64,000 bases of DNA from Candidatus Obscuribacterales bacterium (GTDB lineage: Bacteria; Cyanobacteriota; Vampirovibrionia; Obscuribacterales; Obscuribacteraceae): NCBI GenBank assembly GCA_031292355.1, contig JARLHI010000075.1, positions 124,001 through 188,000 of the forward strand. The letters run 5' to 3'. The position numbers and the translations under genes were made by a program. The notes beneath the pieces are model-generated. The model had not been told where the DNA came from. It was given only the letters and a program-made list of their open reading frames with translations, and ran no database searches. This document shows positions 27,621 to 35,941 of the stretch, piece by piece. Each line of letters begins with the position of its first letter. The first letter of the stretch is position 1.

Positions 27621-27869
27621 ATGACTAAATATATGACCAATAAGACGATTGCGATGCCCTGCACCTGGATCGCTGCAATCAAAAACACTATTCCATCAGA
27701 GTACGACTATCCTGAATTCGATCTCTGGCGCATGGATGTTCGCAATCAGGCTCTCGACTCGACAGTAAACGCACTGACTAAAGTTGACGGTTATTTGCAG
27801 AAGTTGGAAGACGCTGTTGAAAACCTACGCGGCTGGGTCAAAGAAAAATCATCAAGAAAATATCAGTAA
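27621..27869 (+). CDS. Small hypothetical protein (82 aa)
   Basis: GGGGA lies about six bases before the ATG at 27621; an upstream ATG at 27582 lacks a site. The product begins MTKYMTNKTIAMPCTWIAA, has a mid-region with acidic and aromatic residues (EYDYPEFDLWRMD), and ends in one amphipathic helix with heptad-like spacing (VDGYLQKLEDAVENLRGWV). There is no signal or membrane segment. A clean terminator follows, which supports it as a single-gene unit. The function is unknown. Confidence 0.6.
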   Translation: MTKYMTNKTIAMPCTWIAAIKNTIPSEYDYPEFDLWRMDVRNQALDSTVNALTKVDGYLQKLEDAVENLRGWVKEKSSRKYQ

Positions 27870-27927
27870 GCGACCGGCCACGCTAAAGACAGCAGTCTTG
27901 CCTTGAAACACTGTATGCGAAGAAGAG

Positions 27928-27955
27928 AAATTCCGCGATTCACGCGGAATTTTTT
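27928..27955 (+). terminator. Strong Rho-independent terminator
   Basis: AAATTCCGCG at 27928-27937 pairs with CGCGGAATTT at 27943-27952 around a five-base loop, running into a T-tract to 27955. It lies about 60 bases after the small hypothetical gene. Confidence 0.9.
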
Positions 27956-27993
27956 GGTATCTATAATGCTTTTAGCACCGGAGTTCGAGCGTC

Positions 27994-28602
27994 ATGAGCG
28001 CAGCCTCAAAAATTGACAACAGAAAAGGACGGTGCGTTTTACTCTCGTTCCAGTGTTTATTGTTGGCGTCATGGGCTTTGGCATTATCTGCGCCTTACGC
28101 TCAAGGGACTGAAAAAAACGACAGTGCTGGTGACACCGCATTAACCAGCACCACATCCAAGACCGAGCAAAAAGATGCCGTTGTTGACTGGTTCAAAAAA
28201 TACGATCAGATTCGTCGAGATGCAGAACTGAACTTTCTGGAAAAATTCCAGACAATGTCTTTTTGGGATAAAAATGTAGACCATGCTGCCGTTCTGCGCA
28301 AACGAGATCAGGAGCTTGTTGAGCGCATGAGCGCTAAATATTCAAGGGCTCTTGAGGAGATGCGAAATCTGCCGGAAGTTTCGGCTACGAAAGAACTCCA
28401 AGATGGCTATATAGATTATTTCGATCAAGTGCATCAAATTTTCACCGCATATTTAAAAAGTGCAACAGCAGAAGAGGCTCCTAGCTCGCACTCAACAATG
28501 CGGGAAAGACGCAGCGCGCTGGAAGAGCTTGATTTGAACAATAAGAAATTGGACGGCGAGTTGCGGCAAAAATTTGGCATCGCCAGACACAGACACAGTT
28601 AA
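27994..28602 (+). CDS. Exported protein of unknown function (202 aa)
   Basis: A basic N-terminus (KIDNRKGR) and hydrophobic core (VLLSFQCLLLASWALALSAP) followed by AQG form a signal peptide. The mature protein is mostly charged helix (DQIRRDAELNFLEKFQTM; RKRDQELVERMSAKYSRAL) with no cysteines and no recognised domain. GGAG lies about 10 bases before the ATG at 27994. It follows the terminator and precedes the dienelactone hydrolase by 69 bases. Confidence 0.65.
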   Translation: MSAASKIDNRKGRCVLLSFQCLLLASWALALSAPYAQGTEKNDSAGDTALTSTTSKTEQKDAVVDWFKKYDQIRRDAELNFLEKFQTMSFWDKNVDHAAVLRKRDQELVERMSAKYSRALEEMRNLPEVSATKELQDGYIDYFDQVHQIFTAYLKSATAEEAPSSHSTMRERRSALEELDLNNKKLDGELRQKFGIARHRHS

Positions 28603-28671
28603 TAGAATTGCTGCAGTCAAGATGCTAACATCGCCTGAACATGTCACTTCTAGCGGTGAGGCTAAATAAAT

Positions 28672-29370
28672 ATGGCTGGCAAAACTATCAGTATCACAAC
28701 CAAAACCGGCAAAGGTTTTACCGGATACTTAGCCACTCCTAAAGAAACTAAAGCACCAGGAATAATCCTTATCCAGGAAATATTCGGTGTTAATTCGCAT
28801 ATCAAATCAGTAGCGGATCTCTACGCCAAAGCCGGTTTTGTTGTTCTGGCACCAGATGTATTCTGGCGCGTTCAACCCGGCGTTGAACTTGGTTATACCC
28901 CAGAGGATGTGCAAAAAGGCATGGCCCTTATTCAAAAGTGTGATCAGGAGCAAATCCTCACTGATTTAGGTAGTGCTGTAGAAACACTGCGAGCACAGTC
29001 ACAATGCTCAGGCAAAATTGGTGCTGTCGGTTACTGCCTCGGAGGGGCGCTAGCATACAGACTGGCATGTCACGATCTCGTTGATTGCGCAGTTGGCTAC
29101 TACGGCGGCAGTATCGACAAATATCTCGACGAAGCGAAAAATCTACATTGCCCTATCATGCTGCATTTCGGTGCCAAAGATGCTCACATTACGCAAAGCA
29201 CAGTCGATAAGATTCGCACCGCCCTCGATGGCAAAGGTCATGTCGAAATTTTCGTATATGAAGACGCAGACCACGGATTTAATTGCGATCAAAGAAAATC
29301 TTATGATCGCGAGAGCGCCATGCTCGCTTATGGTCGCTCCCAAGTGATATTAAACAAATCGCTCAAGTAG
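28672..29370 (+). CDS. Dienelactone hydrolase family alpha/beta hydrolase
   Basis: 232 residues, the standard size. The catalytic triad is Cys122 in GYCLGG, Asp170 in FGAKDAH and His201 in DADHGF; the family glutamate is in IQEIFGVN. No signal peptide is seen, so it is cytosolic. Members open lactone rings of dienelactones in chloroaromatic breakdown but many have broader esterase roles. No aromatic-degradation genes are nearby, so a housekeeping hydrolase is more likely here. Confidence 0.9.
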   Translation: MAGKTISITTKTGKGFTGYLATPKETKAPGIILIQEIFGVNSHIKSVADLYAKAGFVVLAPDVFWRVQPGVELGYTPEDVQKGMALIQKCDQEQILTDLGSAVETLRAQSQCSGKIGAVGYCLGGALAYRLACHDLVDCAVGYYGGSIDKYLDEAKNLHCPIMLHFGAKDAHITQSTVDKIRTALDGKGHVEIFVYEDADHGFNCDQRKSYDRESAMLAYGRSQVILNKSLK

Positions 29371-29400
29371 GCAAAAGTCCGCCGTTAGCTTTGCAAGAGG

Positions 29401-29406
29401 TATAAT
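29401..29406 (+). promoter_or_regulatory. Possible -10 element for the chemosensory operon
   Basis: A perfect TATAAT stands 26 bases before the ATG of the first cheW. I see no convincing -35 box at the right distance, so this is only a candidate. Confidence 0.3.
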
Positions 29407-29432
29407 CTCCTTGTATTCAAGGCGTGGCGGTA

Positions 29433-29912
29433 ATGGTTGCACTGAAAGAGCTTTTGGCTTTCGAAATTGATGGTTTTCAGTTTGGTGTCCACCTGGAGTC
29501 CGTGATAAAGGTGGTTCAGGCTGTGGAAATTCAGCCAGTTCCTGATCTTCCGGAAATGGTGCTCGGACTGATCAATGTTCATGGCAGCGTCACGCCGGTT
29601 CTCAACACTCGCAAGCGGCTGGGTTTGCCTGAAAAATCGCTTGAGCTGACCGATTTTTTCGTAATTGCCAGCAACAGTCATCAACAGATTGCCTTGATTG
29701 TCGACTCGATCCATGGCGTAATTAACTATTCCAGTGATCAGATAGTAAAAATCGATTCGGTGCAGTCAAATGATGCTTCAGTTACTGTGCTGCGCATTAT
29801 CGATGGGATGCTACTACTTTACGATTCAGATAAGTCGTTAAACGTTGACCAGTGGTCAACTCTCTCCGTCGTTTTGCAGAAGGCCAGTGACGCCAATGCC
29901 GCGGGAAATTGA
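29433..29912 (+). CDS. cheW: CheW-like coupling protein (WspB position)
   Basis: 159 residues covering a single CheW domain: LLAFEIDGFQFGVHLESV, PDLPEMVLGLINVHG and TPVLNTRKRLG. CheW proteins tether receptors to CheA. AAGG at 29419-29422 is ten bases before ATG 29433, which is better placed than the GTG at 29424. It opens a six-gene operon and its end overlaps cheR by 17 bases, indicating coupled translation. Confidence 0.88.
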   Translation: MVALKELLAFEIDGFQFGVHLESVIKVVQAVEIQPVPDLPEMVLGLINVHGSVTPVLNTRKRLGLPEKSLELTDFFVIASNSHQQIALIVDSIHGVINYSSDQIVKIDSVQSNDASVTVLRIIDGMLLLYDSDKSLNVDQWSTLSVVLQKASDANAAGN

Positions 29913-31392
29913 ACGTCCCCAACTACTGCGTTTGAACGATCACCTTGCCGAGCACATAGGCCTGACATTTCCATCGGATCGCCTCGCCGATTTTCAACAC
30001 AAAATCACTGCCGCTGCCAAAGAATTTGGCATGGAGCCCGTAGACTGCGTAAATTGGCTCTTGAGTTCGGCTCTTACCGAAGCTCAAATTCACACCCTTT
30101 CTTATCACCTTACAATCGGTGAAACCTATTTTTTCCGTGATCCGCGCACGTTCGAAATCCTGGAAGACGAAGTATTCAGCAAGCTCATTCGACAACGTCG
30201 CCACGGGCACAAGTATCTGCGGATTTGGAGCGCCGGTTGTTGCAGCGGCGAGGAACCATATTCTCTAGCCATGTTGTTGACCCGCATGTTGCCAGACATC
30301 GAATCATGGCGGATATCCATTCTTGGTACAGACATCAATGCTGCGTTTATAAAAAAAGCGCAGCGTGGAGTTTACGACCCATGGTCGTTCCGTATTACAT
30401 CACCGGAAATGAAATCACGCTTTTTTACACAGTCGCAAGGGAAGTATCAGATTGCCCCCGCCATCAAGCGAATGGTTCACTTCAAACAGATGAACCTGGT
30501 CGATCCTCGCGTTCCGGAAGGTCTCATTCTTTCCTCTTTTGATCTCATTTTTTGCCGCAACGTCCTCATGTACTTTCATCGCGACCAGGCCGTGCGCGTG
30601 TTAACAAGGTTGCACGAGGCCCTTACAGAATCTGGCATTCTGGTGTCAACGCCATTTGAACTGTCGGCTATTCCAGATCAATTGTTCGTACGTTTGCCTC
30701 ACAAAGGCGCGGTTTTGCTAGGGAAACGCAGCCATTCATGTCCTTCAGGACTCGAAGGGGTGTCCCCAAAACCGACCGCTTACGTCGCGCCTGTGCCGGA
30801 GCCCGAAACTGTGGCGAAAAGCAAAGCCAGGCCAAAACATGAACATATATCCGGGCACAAAGTTGACAATAAAGTTGAGACACCGATTGCTCAAGCAGAC
30901 ATTGCAACACAGGCCAGAACCTTGCTTGATGCCGAAAGATTCGATGAATGCATCTCTCTTCTGGCTCCAGTCTGTTCTAAAAATAAAACCGACGCCTCGC
31001 TGCCATACCTATTAGCGAAAACTTATGCCAATCGAGGGGCTTTTGCCGAGGCGCTCTTCTGGCTGGACCAGTCACTTGAAATAGACAAACTCAATCACCT
31101 GGCGTACTTCACCCGTGCCACTGTCTCGCAAGCTCAGGGCAACGTGCCGGAGGCGGTTAGGTCTCTCAAACAGGCGCTCTTTCTCGAACCAGAGTTCATC
31201 CTCGCCGAATTCCACTTAGCAAGTCTTCTTCTAGGACTTGGAAAATTACAGGAGTCGCGCAAGCGATTTCAGGGTGCATTGAGCTTGCTCTCACAATATA
31301 ATGGGAACGAACTCGTGCCCGAAGGTGAAGGGATGACGGCAGAGGTTCTGGGTCAGATAATCAAATCATTGCTCAAAGAGACGGCTAAATGA
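29896..31392 (+). CDS. cheR: CheR methyltransferase fused to TPRs (WspC-like)
   Basis: 498 residues. An N-terminal helical CheR domain is followed by a SAM-dependent methyltransferase domain with IWSAGCCSGEEPYSLAM and DLIFCRNVLMYF; the catalytic half ends at about residue 270. A Pro/Lys-rich linker leads to three or more TPR units (~330-480, for example GAFAEALFWLDQSLEID). The CheR-TPR fusion is the architecture of WspC and FrzF-type methyltransferases, which methylate receptor glutamates. ATG 29896 is chosen because the protein aligns from MPREIERPQ. Confidence 0.92.
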   Translation: MPREIERPQLLRLNDHLAEHIGLTFPSDRLADFQHKITAAAKEFGMEPVDCVNWLLSSALTEAQIHTLSYHLTIGETYFFRDPRTFEILEDEVFSKLIRQRRHGHKYLRIWSAGCCSGEEPYSLAMLLTRMLPDIESWRISILGTDINAAFIKKAQRGVYDPWSFRITSPEMKSRFFTQSQGKYQIAPAIKRMVHFKQMNLVDPRVPEGLILSSFDLIFCRNVLMYFHRDQAVRVLTRLHEALTESGILVSTPFELSAIPDQLFVRLPHKGAVLLGKRSHSCPSGLEGVSPKPTAYVAPVPEPETVAKSKARPKHEHISGHKVDNKVETPIAQADIATQARTLLDAERFDECISLLAPVCSKNKTDASLPYLLAKTYANRGAFAEALFWLDQSLEIDKLNHLAYFTRATVSQAQGNVPEAVRSLKQALFLEPEFILAEFHLASLLLGLGKLQESRKRFQGALSLLSQYNGNELVPEGEGMTAEVLGQIIKSLLKETAK

Positions 31393-31462
31393 TGACTTGC
31401 GCCAATCAAATAGCATCAATGCACCGCTCACGGTGCCAACTCATAAGACTGGTGACAAGAGC

Positions 31463-31996
31463 ATGACGAAAGCAGACGAGCTCGAAAAACGCAAAATTTT
31501 GCAGGAACGGGCTCGCTTGTTGGCGCGCCACGAAGATGAAGAAGTAACTGCCCCTGATGACGAGTTTTATGCTGTGCAATTTGTCGTTGCCGGTCAAAAT
31601 TATGCCTTCGATGGACCTCTAGTGCGCGAAGTTAGCCACTGCAAAAATTTGACTCGCATTCCCTGCACACCCCCATTCATAGCCGGCGTGGTGAATATTC
31701 GCAGCGAGATAATTCCTGTTCTGGATACACGCAAGTTTTTCCAGTTGGCCCCTGGCTGGCCGGACAATTCCAAACTGATCATCTTGCAAGTTGATGATAC
31801 TAAGCTCGGTATCCTTGTCGATGACGTTGTCGGAGTCTCTACTTTTTCTTTATCGAAACTGCAGCTGCCCATGACTAACATGACGGCGGAGCAAACGCGC
31901 TATGTTCGTGGCATCGCTGAAGGACCGGTGATTGTTATCGACGCTATGGCTCTAATCAATGATCCGACGATTGAAGTAAACGAAACAGTCGACTAA
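31463..31996 (+). CDS. cheW: Second CheW coupling protein (WspD position)
   Basis: A CheW domain (~35-170: FYAVQFVVAGQNYAF, IPCTPPFIAGVVNIRSEI, PVLDTRKFF) follows a charged helix (ELEKRKILQERARLLAR) that is common on Wsp/Pil-type CheW proteins. ATG 31463 has AAGAG just upstream; a TTG at 31397 would add 22 unlikely residues. The product is 177 residues. Confidence 0.88.
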   Translation: MTKADELEKRKILQERARLLARHEDEEVTAPDDEFYAVQFVVAGQNYAFDGPLVREVSHCKNLTRIPCTPPFIAGVVNIRSEIIPVLDTRKFFQLAPGWPDNSKLIILQVDDTKLGILVDDVVGVSTFSLSKLQLPMTNMTAEQTRYVRGIAEGPVIVIDAMALINDPTIEVNETVD

Positions 31997-32020
31997 TCGC
32001 TAATGGCAGGAATATAACCG

Positions 32021-34336
32021 GTGGCTGATCCAGATTCAGATTTCTTGAAAAAATTACGTCAAGCGTTCGCGTTTGAGGCCAAGGAGCAGCTGCAAATCAT
32101 TTCCAGCCATCTCCTGAAGCTTGAACAGCAACAAGACGAAAAAATTCGCAAAGAACTGATAGAAGTCATGTTCAGACAAGCCCACAACCTAAAAGGGTCA
32201 GCTCGGGCTGTGAACATGAACCGGATCGAATCAGTTTGTCAGTCACTCGAAGCAGTACTTTCCGAAATGAAAAAAGGAGAAGTACCGGCGCCTAAAAATT
32301 ATCTGGACACTTTGCTCGCTTGCGCCGATGTACTGGAACGTTTGCTAGCAGAAGAAGATAGCGACTCGGAGCAATTGGAGTCAACTATCACTAGAGTTAA
32401 GCATGAACTCGGTGCCTTCTTTCCTACCTCTGGCGCGCCGGTTTCTGCCTCTGCCAACGAGGATGTGCTCGTTACTGATACAGTTGTTGCTGCAGACACG
32501 TCCGACTCTTCAGGTTCAAGTAAAGCCCCCGCCACCAGTGAGAAAACTGCCACCATAGACAGTGTTCGTTTATCGGCCGCTAAGCTCGATGAATTGTTGC
32601 TGCAATCAGAAGAAATGCTTTCAATTAAAAGGGCGGCTATTCAGCATGCAGCTGACATCGGGTCTTTAGCGAACGCAGCTGAACTCTGGAAAAAGGCCTG
32701 GCACACCTTTGCACCGAATTTGCGGGCTTTGCGAACTGCTGCAAACCGCGATCTAACAGAGGCCGACTTGCTCAGTATTGGAGCACAGCTAAATAAGGCA
32801 GTCGCTTTTCTGGATTGGAATCAATATCAGGTAAATGCCGGAGTTGCTCGCCTGCTAAATCAGCGAAAACTTGTATCAGCAGACACTCACGCCATTGCAG
32901 CCGGGGTCGACTCCTTTCTGGAAAGTACAAAAAAACTTTTGCTCACACCCTGTTCTGCTCTATTTGAGGGTTTTCCAAGATTAGTGCGCGAGATGTCCAG
33001 AGATCTGGGCAAGGATGTAGATTTAAAGATGCTGGGCACAGATGTCGAACTGGACCGACGTGTGCTTACACGCATGCGTGACCCTCTTGTGCATTTAATC
33101 AGAAATAGCATAGATCATGGAATTGAACCACCTGACGTCAGACTGCAGAAGGGCAAGCCAACCAGAGCCACTATTACGATAGCCGTTAAACAGGATGAAT
33201 CAGGAAAGGTAGAAATAAACATTGCCGATGATGGTGCCGGGATTGATGTAAGCAAGGTCACAGCTGCAGCAGTCAAATCAGGAACTATCAATCAGGCAGA
33301 ATCCCAATCCATGACCAAAGAGGACAAGATTGGTCTTATTTTTCAATCAGCGCTAACCACAAGTCCAATTATTACCGAAATATCCGGGCATGGACTGGGT
33401 CTAGCAATCGTCAAGGAAAACGTAGCAAACCTGGGAGGCCGAATCGAGGTTGATACCAGTTTTGGTGTCGGCACTGCATTCAAGATTTTTCTACCAGTGG
33501 CTATTGCTACCTTTCAAGGCGTTCTTCTAAGTACTGGCGGCGCCACGGTTACCGTTCCCAAGGCGAATTTGCTGCGCGTATTGCGTCTTGACGCAAGCAA
33601 AATCAAAATGATCGAGGACAAGGACGCTTTTGACTTCAACGGTGCGCTGCATCCGTTGCTAAGATTGTTCGATTTGTTGGAAATGGAAAATAAAGCAAAA
33701 GAGTCGGACAACCCTGAGTTTTTGCTGGTGGCCGTGGTGCGAGCCGGTGATGAAATTCTTGGCCTGATTATTGACGATGTACTTGAAGAACAAGAGGTGA
33801 TCGTCAAAAAACTGGGTAAACCACTGAACAGGGTGCGCAACATCGCCGGTGTAACTATCCTTCGAACCGGTGCAGCCGTGCCCGTTTTAAATGTTTCTGA
33901 TTTGATGAAGTCTGCCAAACGGCAATCAGGCAAACGTGCAGGTGCCGCCGCTGAGTACCTTTCGCCGCGAAACAAAAAGCGTATTTTGGTGGTCGATGAC
34001 ACACTCACATCCAGGATGCTGGTGAAAAACATCATGGAAGCAGCCGGATATGAAGTAAAAACCGCAGTCGATGGACTGGAGGCTTTCTCAACACTGAATT
34101 CGGAACCATTTGATCTGGTACTTTGCGATGTCGAAATGCCACGCATGAATGGACTGGAGCTGACCAAAAAGGTCAGAGAGACTACCAAAATTGCCGATAT
34201 ACCTGTGGTCCTTTTGACTTCGCTCGCTTCTCGAGAGCACCGAGAAAAGGGCGTGCAAGCTGGTGCCACCGCTTACTTCACTAAAGGCAGTTTCGATCAG
34301 ACAAGCCTGCTCGACGTTATCAAACGACTGATCTAA
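32021..34336 (+). CDS. cheA: CheA-type hybrid histidine kinase with C-terminal receiver (WspE-like)
   Basis: 771 residues from a GTG. The P1 Hpt domain carries phosphorylatable His55 (RQAHNLKGSAR). A Ser/Thr-rich linker (~140-175) replaces a recognisable P2. A helical dimerisation region follows, then the HATPase with N box LIRNSIDHG, G1 box ADDGAGID and G2 GHGLGLAIVK, the P5 CheW-like domain (~500-630), and a receiver with Asp703 (LCDVEMPRMNG). CheA-REC fusions typify Wsp, Frz and Pil-Chp systems that control functions other than flagellar rotation. The fused receiver may act as phosphate sink or relay. Confidence 0.93.
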   Translation: MADPDSDFLKKLRQAFAFEAKEQLQIISSHLLKLEQQQDEKIRKELIEVMFRQAHNLKGSARAVNMNRIESVCQSLEAVLSEMKKGEVPAPKNYLDTLLACADVLERLLAEEDSDSEQLESTITRVKHELGAFFPTSGAPVSASANEDVLVTDTVVAADTSDSSGSSKAPATSEKTATIDSVRLSAAKLDELLLQSEEMLSIKRAAIQHAADIGSLANAAELWKKAWHTFAPNLRALRTAANRDLTEADLLSIGAQLNKAVAFLDWNQYQVNAGVARLLNQRKLVSADTHAIAAGVDSFLESTKKLLLTPCSALFEGFPRLVREMSRDLGKDVDLKMLGTDVELDRRVLTRMRDPLVHLIRNSIDHGIEPPDVRLQKGKPTRATITIAVKQDESGKVEINIADDGAGIDVSKVTAAAVKSGTINQAESQSMTKEDKIGLIFQSALTTSPIITEISGHGLGLAIVKENVANLGGRIEVDTSFGVGTAFKIFLPVAIATFQGVLLSTGGATVTVPKANLLRVLRLDASKIKMIEDKDAFDFNGALHPLLRLFDLLEMENKAKESDNPEFLLVAVVRAGDEILGLIIDDVLEEQEVIVKKLGKPLNRVRNIAGVTILRTGAAVPVLNVSDLMKSAKRQSGKRAGAAAEYLSPRNKKRILVVDDTLTSRMLVKNIMEAAGYEVKTAVDGLEAFSTLNSEPFDLVLCDVEMPRMNGLELTKKVRETTKIADIPVVLLTSLASREHREKGVQAGATAYFTKGSFDQTSLLDVIKRLI

Positions 34337-34358
34337 TTCGCACTCAGGTAAGTAAGCA

Positions 34359-35387
34359 ATGATAAAAGTATTGATCGTCGAAGACTCACTGACAGCCCAG
34401 GTATTGCTGCGACAAATTCTTAGCAGTGACGGCGCTATTCAGGTTTTGGGCACCGCTCGTAATGGCTTAGAAGCGCTCGAATTCATGCGAAATCATCATC
34501 CTGACGTGATCACCATGGATTTGCACATGCCCGTCATGGACGGGTTGGAAGCGACGCGCACGATCATGGAAACAAAACCAGTGCCCATTATTATTGTCAG
34601 CAATGACTGGGATAGTGCAAATAAGGCCGATGCCTTTGACTATCTAGAAGCCGGTGCAGTAGCTGCGCTCGAGAAGCCGCAAGCCATCGGCGATTCTTCC
34701 TACGATGAATTGAGAAAAGACTTGATTCAGACAGTAAAAATCATGTCTGAAATCAAAGTGGTGAGAAGATTTCCGGCACGGAAAAGGAAACGCGAACGCA
34801 GCAGCGCTGAATTGCAGGAGCTAAAAATCGTCGTCATTGGAGCATCAACCGGTGGTCCGCCAGTACTCAAAACCATTTTGAGTAGTTTAAGCGAGAATTT
34901 TCCTGTACCCATCTTGATCGTTCAACACATAGCCCATGGCTTTCTTTCCGGGCTTGGGGATTGGCTTGATGCGTCTTGTGCGTTACCTGTTGCTATCGCC
35001 AGACAAGGGCAGGCTGCTTTGCCAGGGCACGTTTATCTTGCTCCGGATGAATTTGAAATGGGTGTTTCTCGCTCATTGCGTATTCATTTGAGTCCGCAAA
35101 AAACGACTATTGGACCATGCCCTTCAGTTGCCTTTTTATTTAGGTCAGCATTAGTACACTTCGGTCCTCAGGCACTGGGCGTGCTGCTTAGCGGCATGGG
35201 CAAAGACGGTGCTGAAGAATTGGCATTGATGAAAAACAAAGGTTCCGTGACAATTGCTCAAAATGAGGAGAGCTGCGTGGTCTTTGGCATGCCTGGTGCG
35301 GCGGTAAAATTGCAAGGTGCAACTCACATTTTGCCACCAGAGAAAATTGGACCGCTGATCGAGCGCACTGTTTTATCAAGGTTGTAG
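34359..35387 (+). CDS. cheB: Receptor methylesterase / response regulator CheB (WspF-like)
   Basis: 342 residues. An N-terminal receiver with Asp54 (TMDLHMPVMDG) is joined by a basic linker (ARKRKRER) to the methylesterase domain. The catalytic triad is Ser163 (IGASTGGPP), His190 (VQHI) and Asp283 (GMGKDGAEE). Phosphorylation by CheA should activate removal of receptor methyl groups. It lies 22 bases after cheA. Confidence 0.94.
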   Translation: MIKVLIVEDSLTAQVLLRQILSSDGAIQVLGTARNGLEALEFMRNHHPDVITMDLHMPVMDGLEATRTIMETKPVPIIIVSNDWDSANKADAFDYLEAGAVAALEKPQAIGDSSYDELRKDLIQTVKIMSEIKVVRRFPARKRKRERSSAELQELKIVVIGASTGGPPVLKTILSSLSENFPVPILIVQHIAHGFLSGLGDWLDASCALPVAIARQGQAALPGHVYLAPDEFEMGVSRSLRIHLSPQKTTIGPCPSVAFLFRSALVHFGPQALGVLLSGMGKDGAEELALMKNKGSVTIAQNEESCVVFGMPGAAVKLQGATHILPPEKIGPLIERTVLSRL

Positions 35388-35414
35388 AGATTACCGAAAG
35401 AGGAAAGATAAGGC

Positions 35415-35933
35415 ATGAGTCTTGCACATATTTTGCTGGTTGAAGACACTCTGACTCAGGCTTTGATGATGGAGCATATTTTGCAGTCCCAAAACTTTCA
35501 GGTATCGATAGTTAAAGATGGTCTAAAAGCATTAACATTTCTGAGCGCACAAAAACCAGACTTGATCCTGAGTGACATCTCGATGCCTGAAGTGGATGGT
35601 TATGAGTTGTGCAGACGTGTCAAAGAGGATCCACAAACTCGGGCTATCCCATTTGTCTTGCTGTCGTCGTTCCATGATGCAGCAGAAATAGTCAAAGTAG
35701 TTAATTCCGGTGCTGACAGTTTTATGCTCAAGCGATTCGATCAACAATATGTGATTGAGAACTTGAAAAACGTTCTCGCCAACGGTGCGTTGGAGCATTC
35801 GAGCGATAATATTTCGCTGAAACACAATCAGGTTGATTACAGTATTTCAAGAGACCCGCAGCGACTAGCTTCGATGCTTTTAGCAGCTTTCAAAACAGTC
35901 GTACATCTCATTCCTTTACTAAAAGACGAGTGA
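35415..35933 (+). CDS. Receiver-only response regulator ending the Wsp-like operon
   Basis: 172 residues. The receiver (~3-122) has the acidic pair in VEDTLT, phosphoacceptor Asp54 (LSDISMPEVDG) and a Ser-Ser/Lys switch (LLSSF and MLKRF). The remaining ~45 residues are a helical tail (RLASMLLAAFKTVVHLIPLL) with no recognisable output domain. In canonical Wsp operons this position holds WspR, a diguanylate cyclase. The stop lies eight bases from the convergent hub gene. Confidence 0.88.
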   Translation: MSLAHILLVEDTLTQALMMEHILQSQNFQVSIVKDGLKALTFLSAQKPDLILSDISMPEVDGYELCRRVKEDPQTRAIPFVLLSSFHDAAEIVKVVNSGADSFMLKRFDQQYVIENLKNVLANGALEHSSDNISLKHNQVDYSISRDPQRLASMLLAAFKTVVHLIPLLKDE

Positions 35934-35941
35934 TCAGTCTC

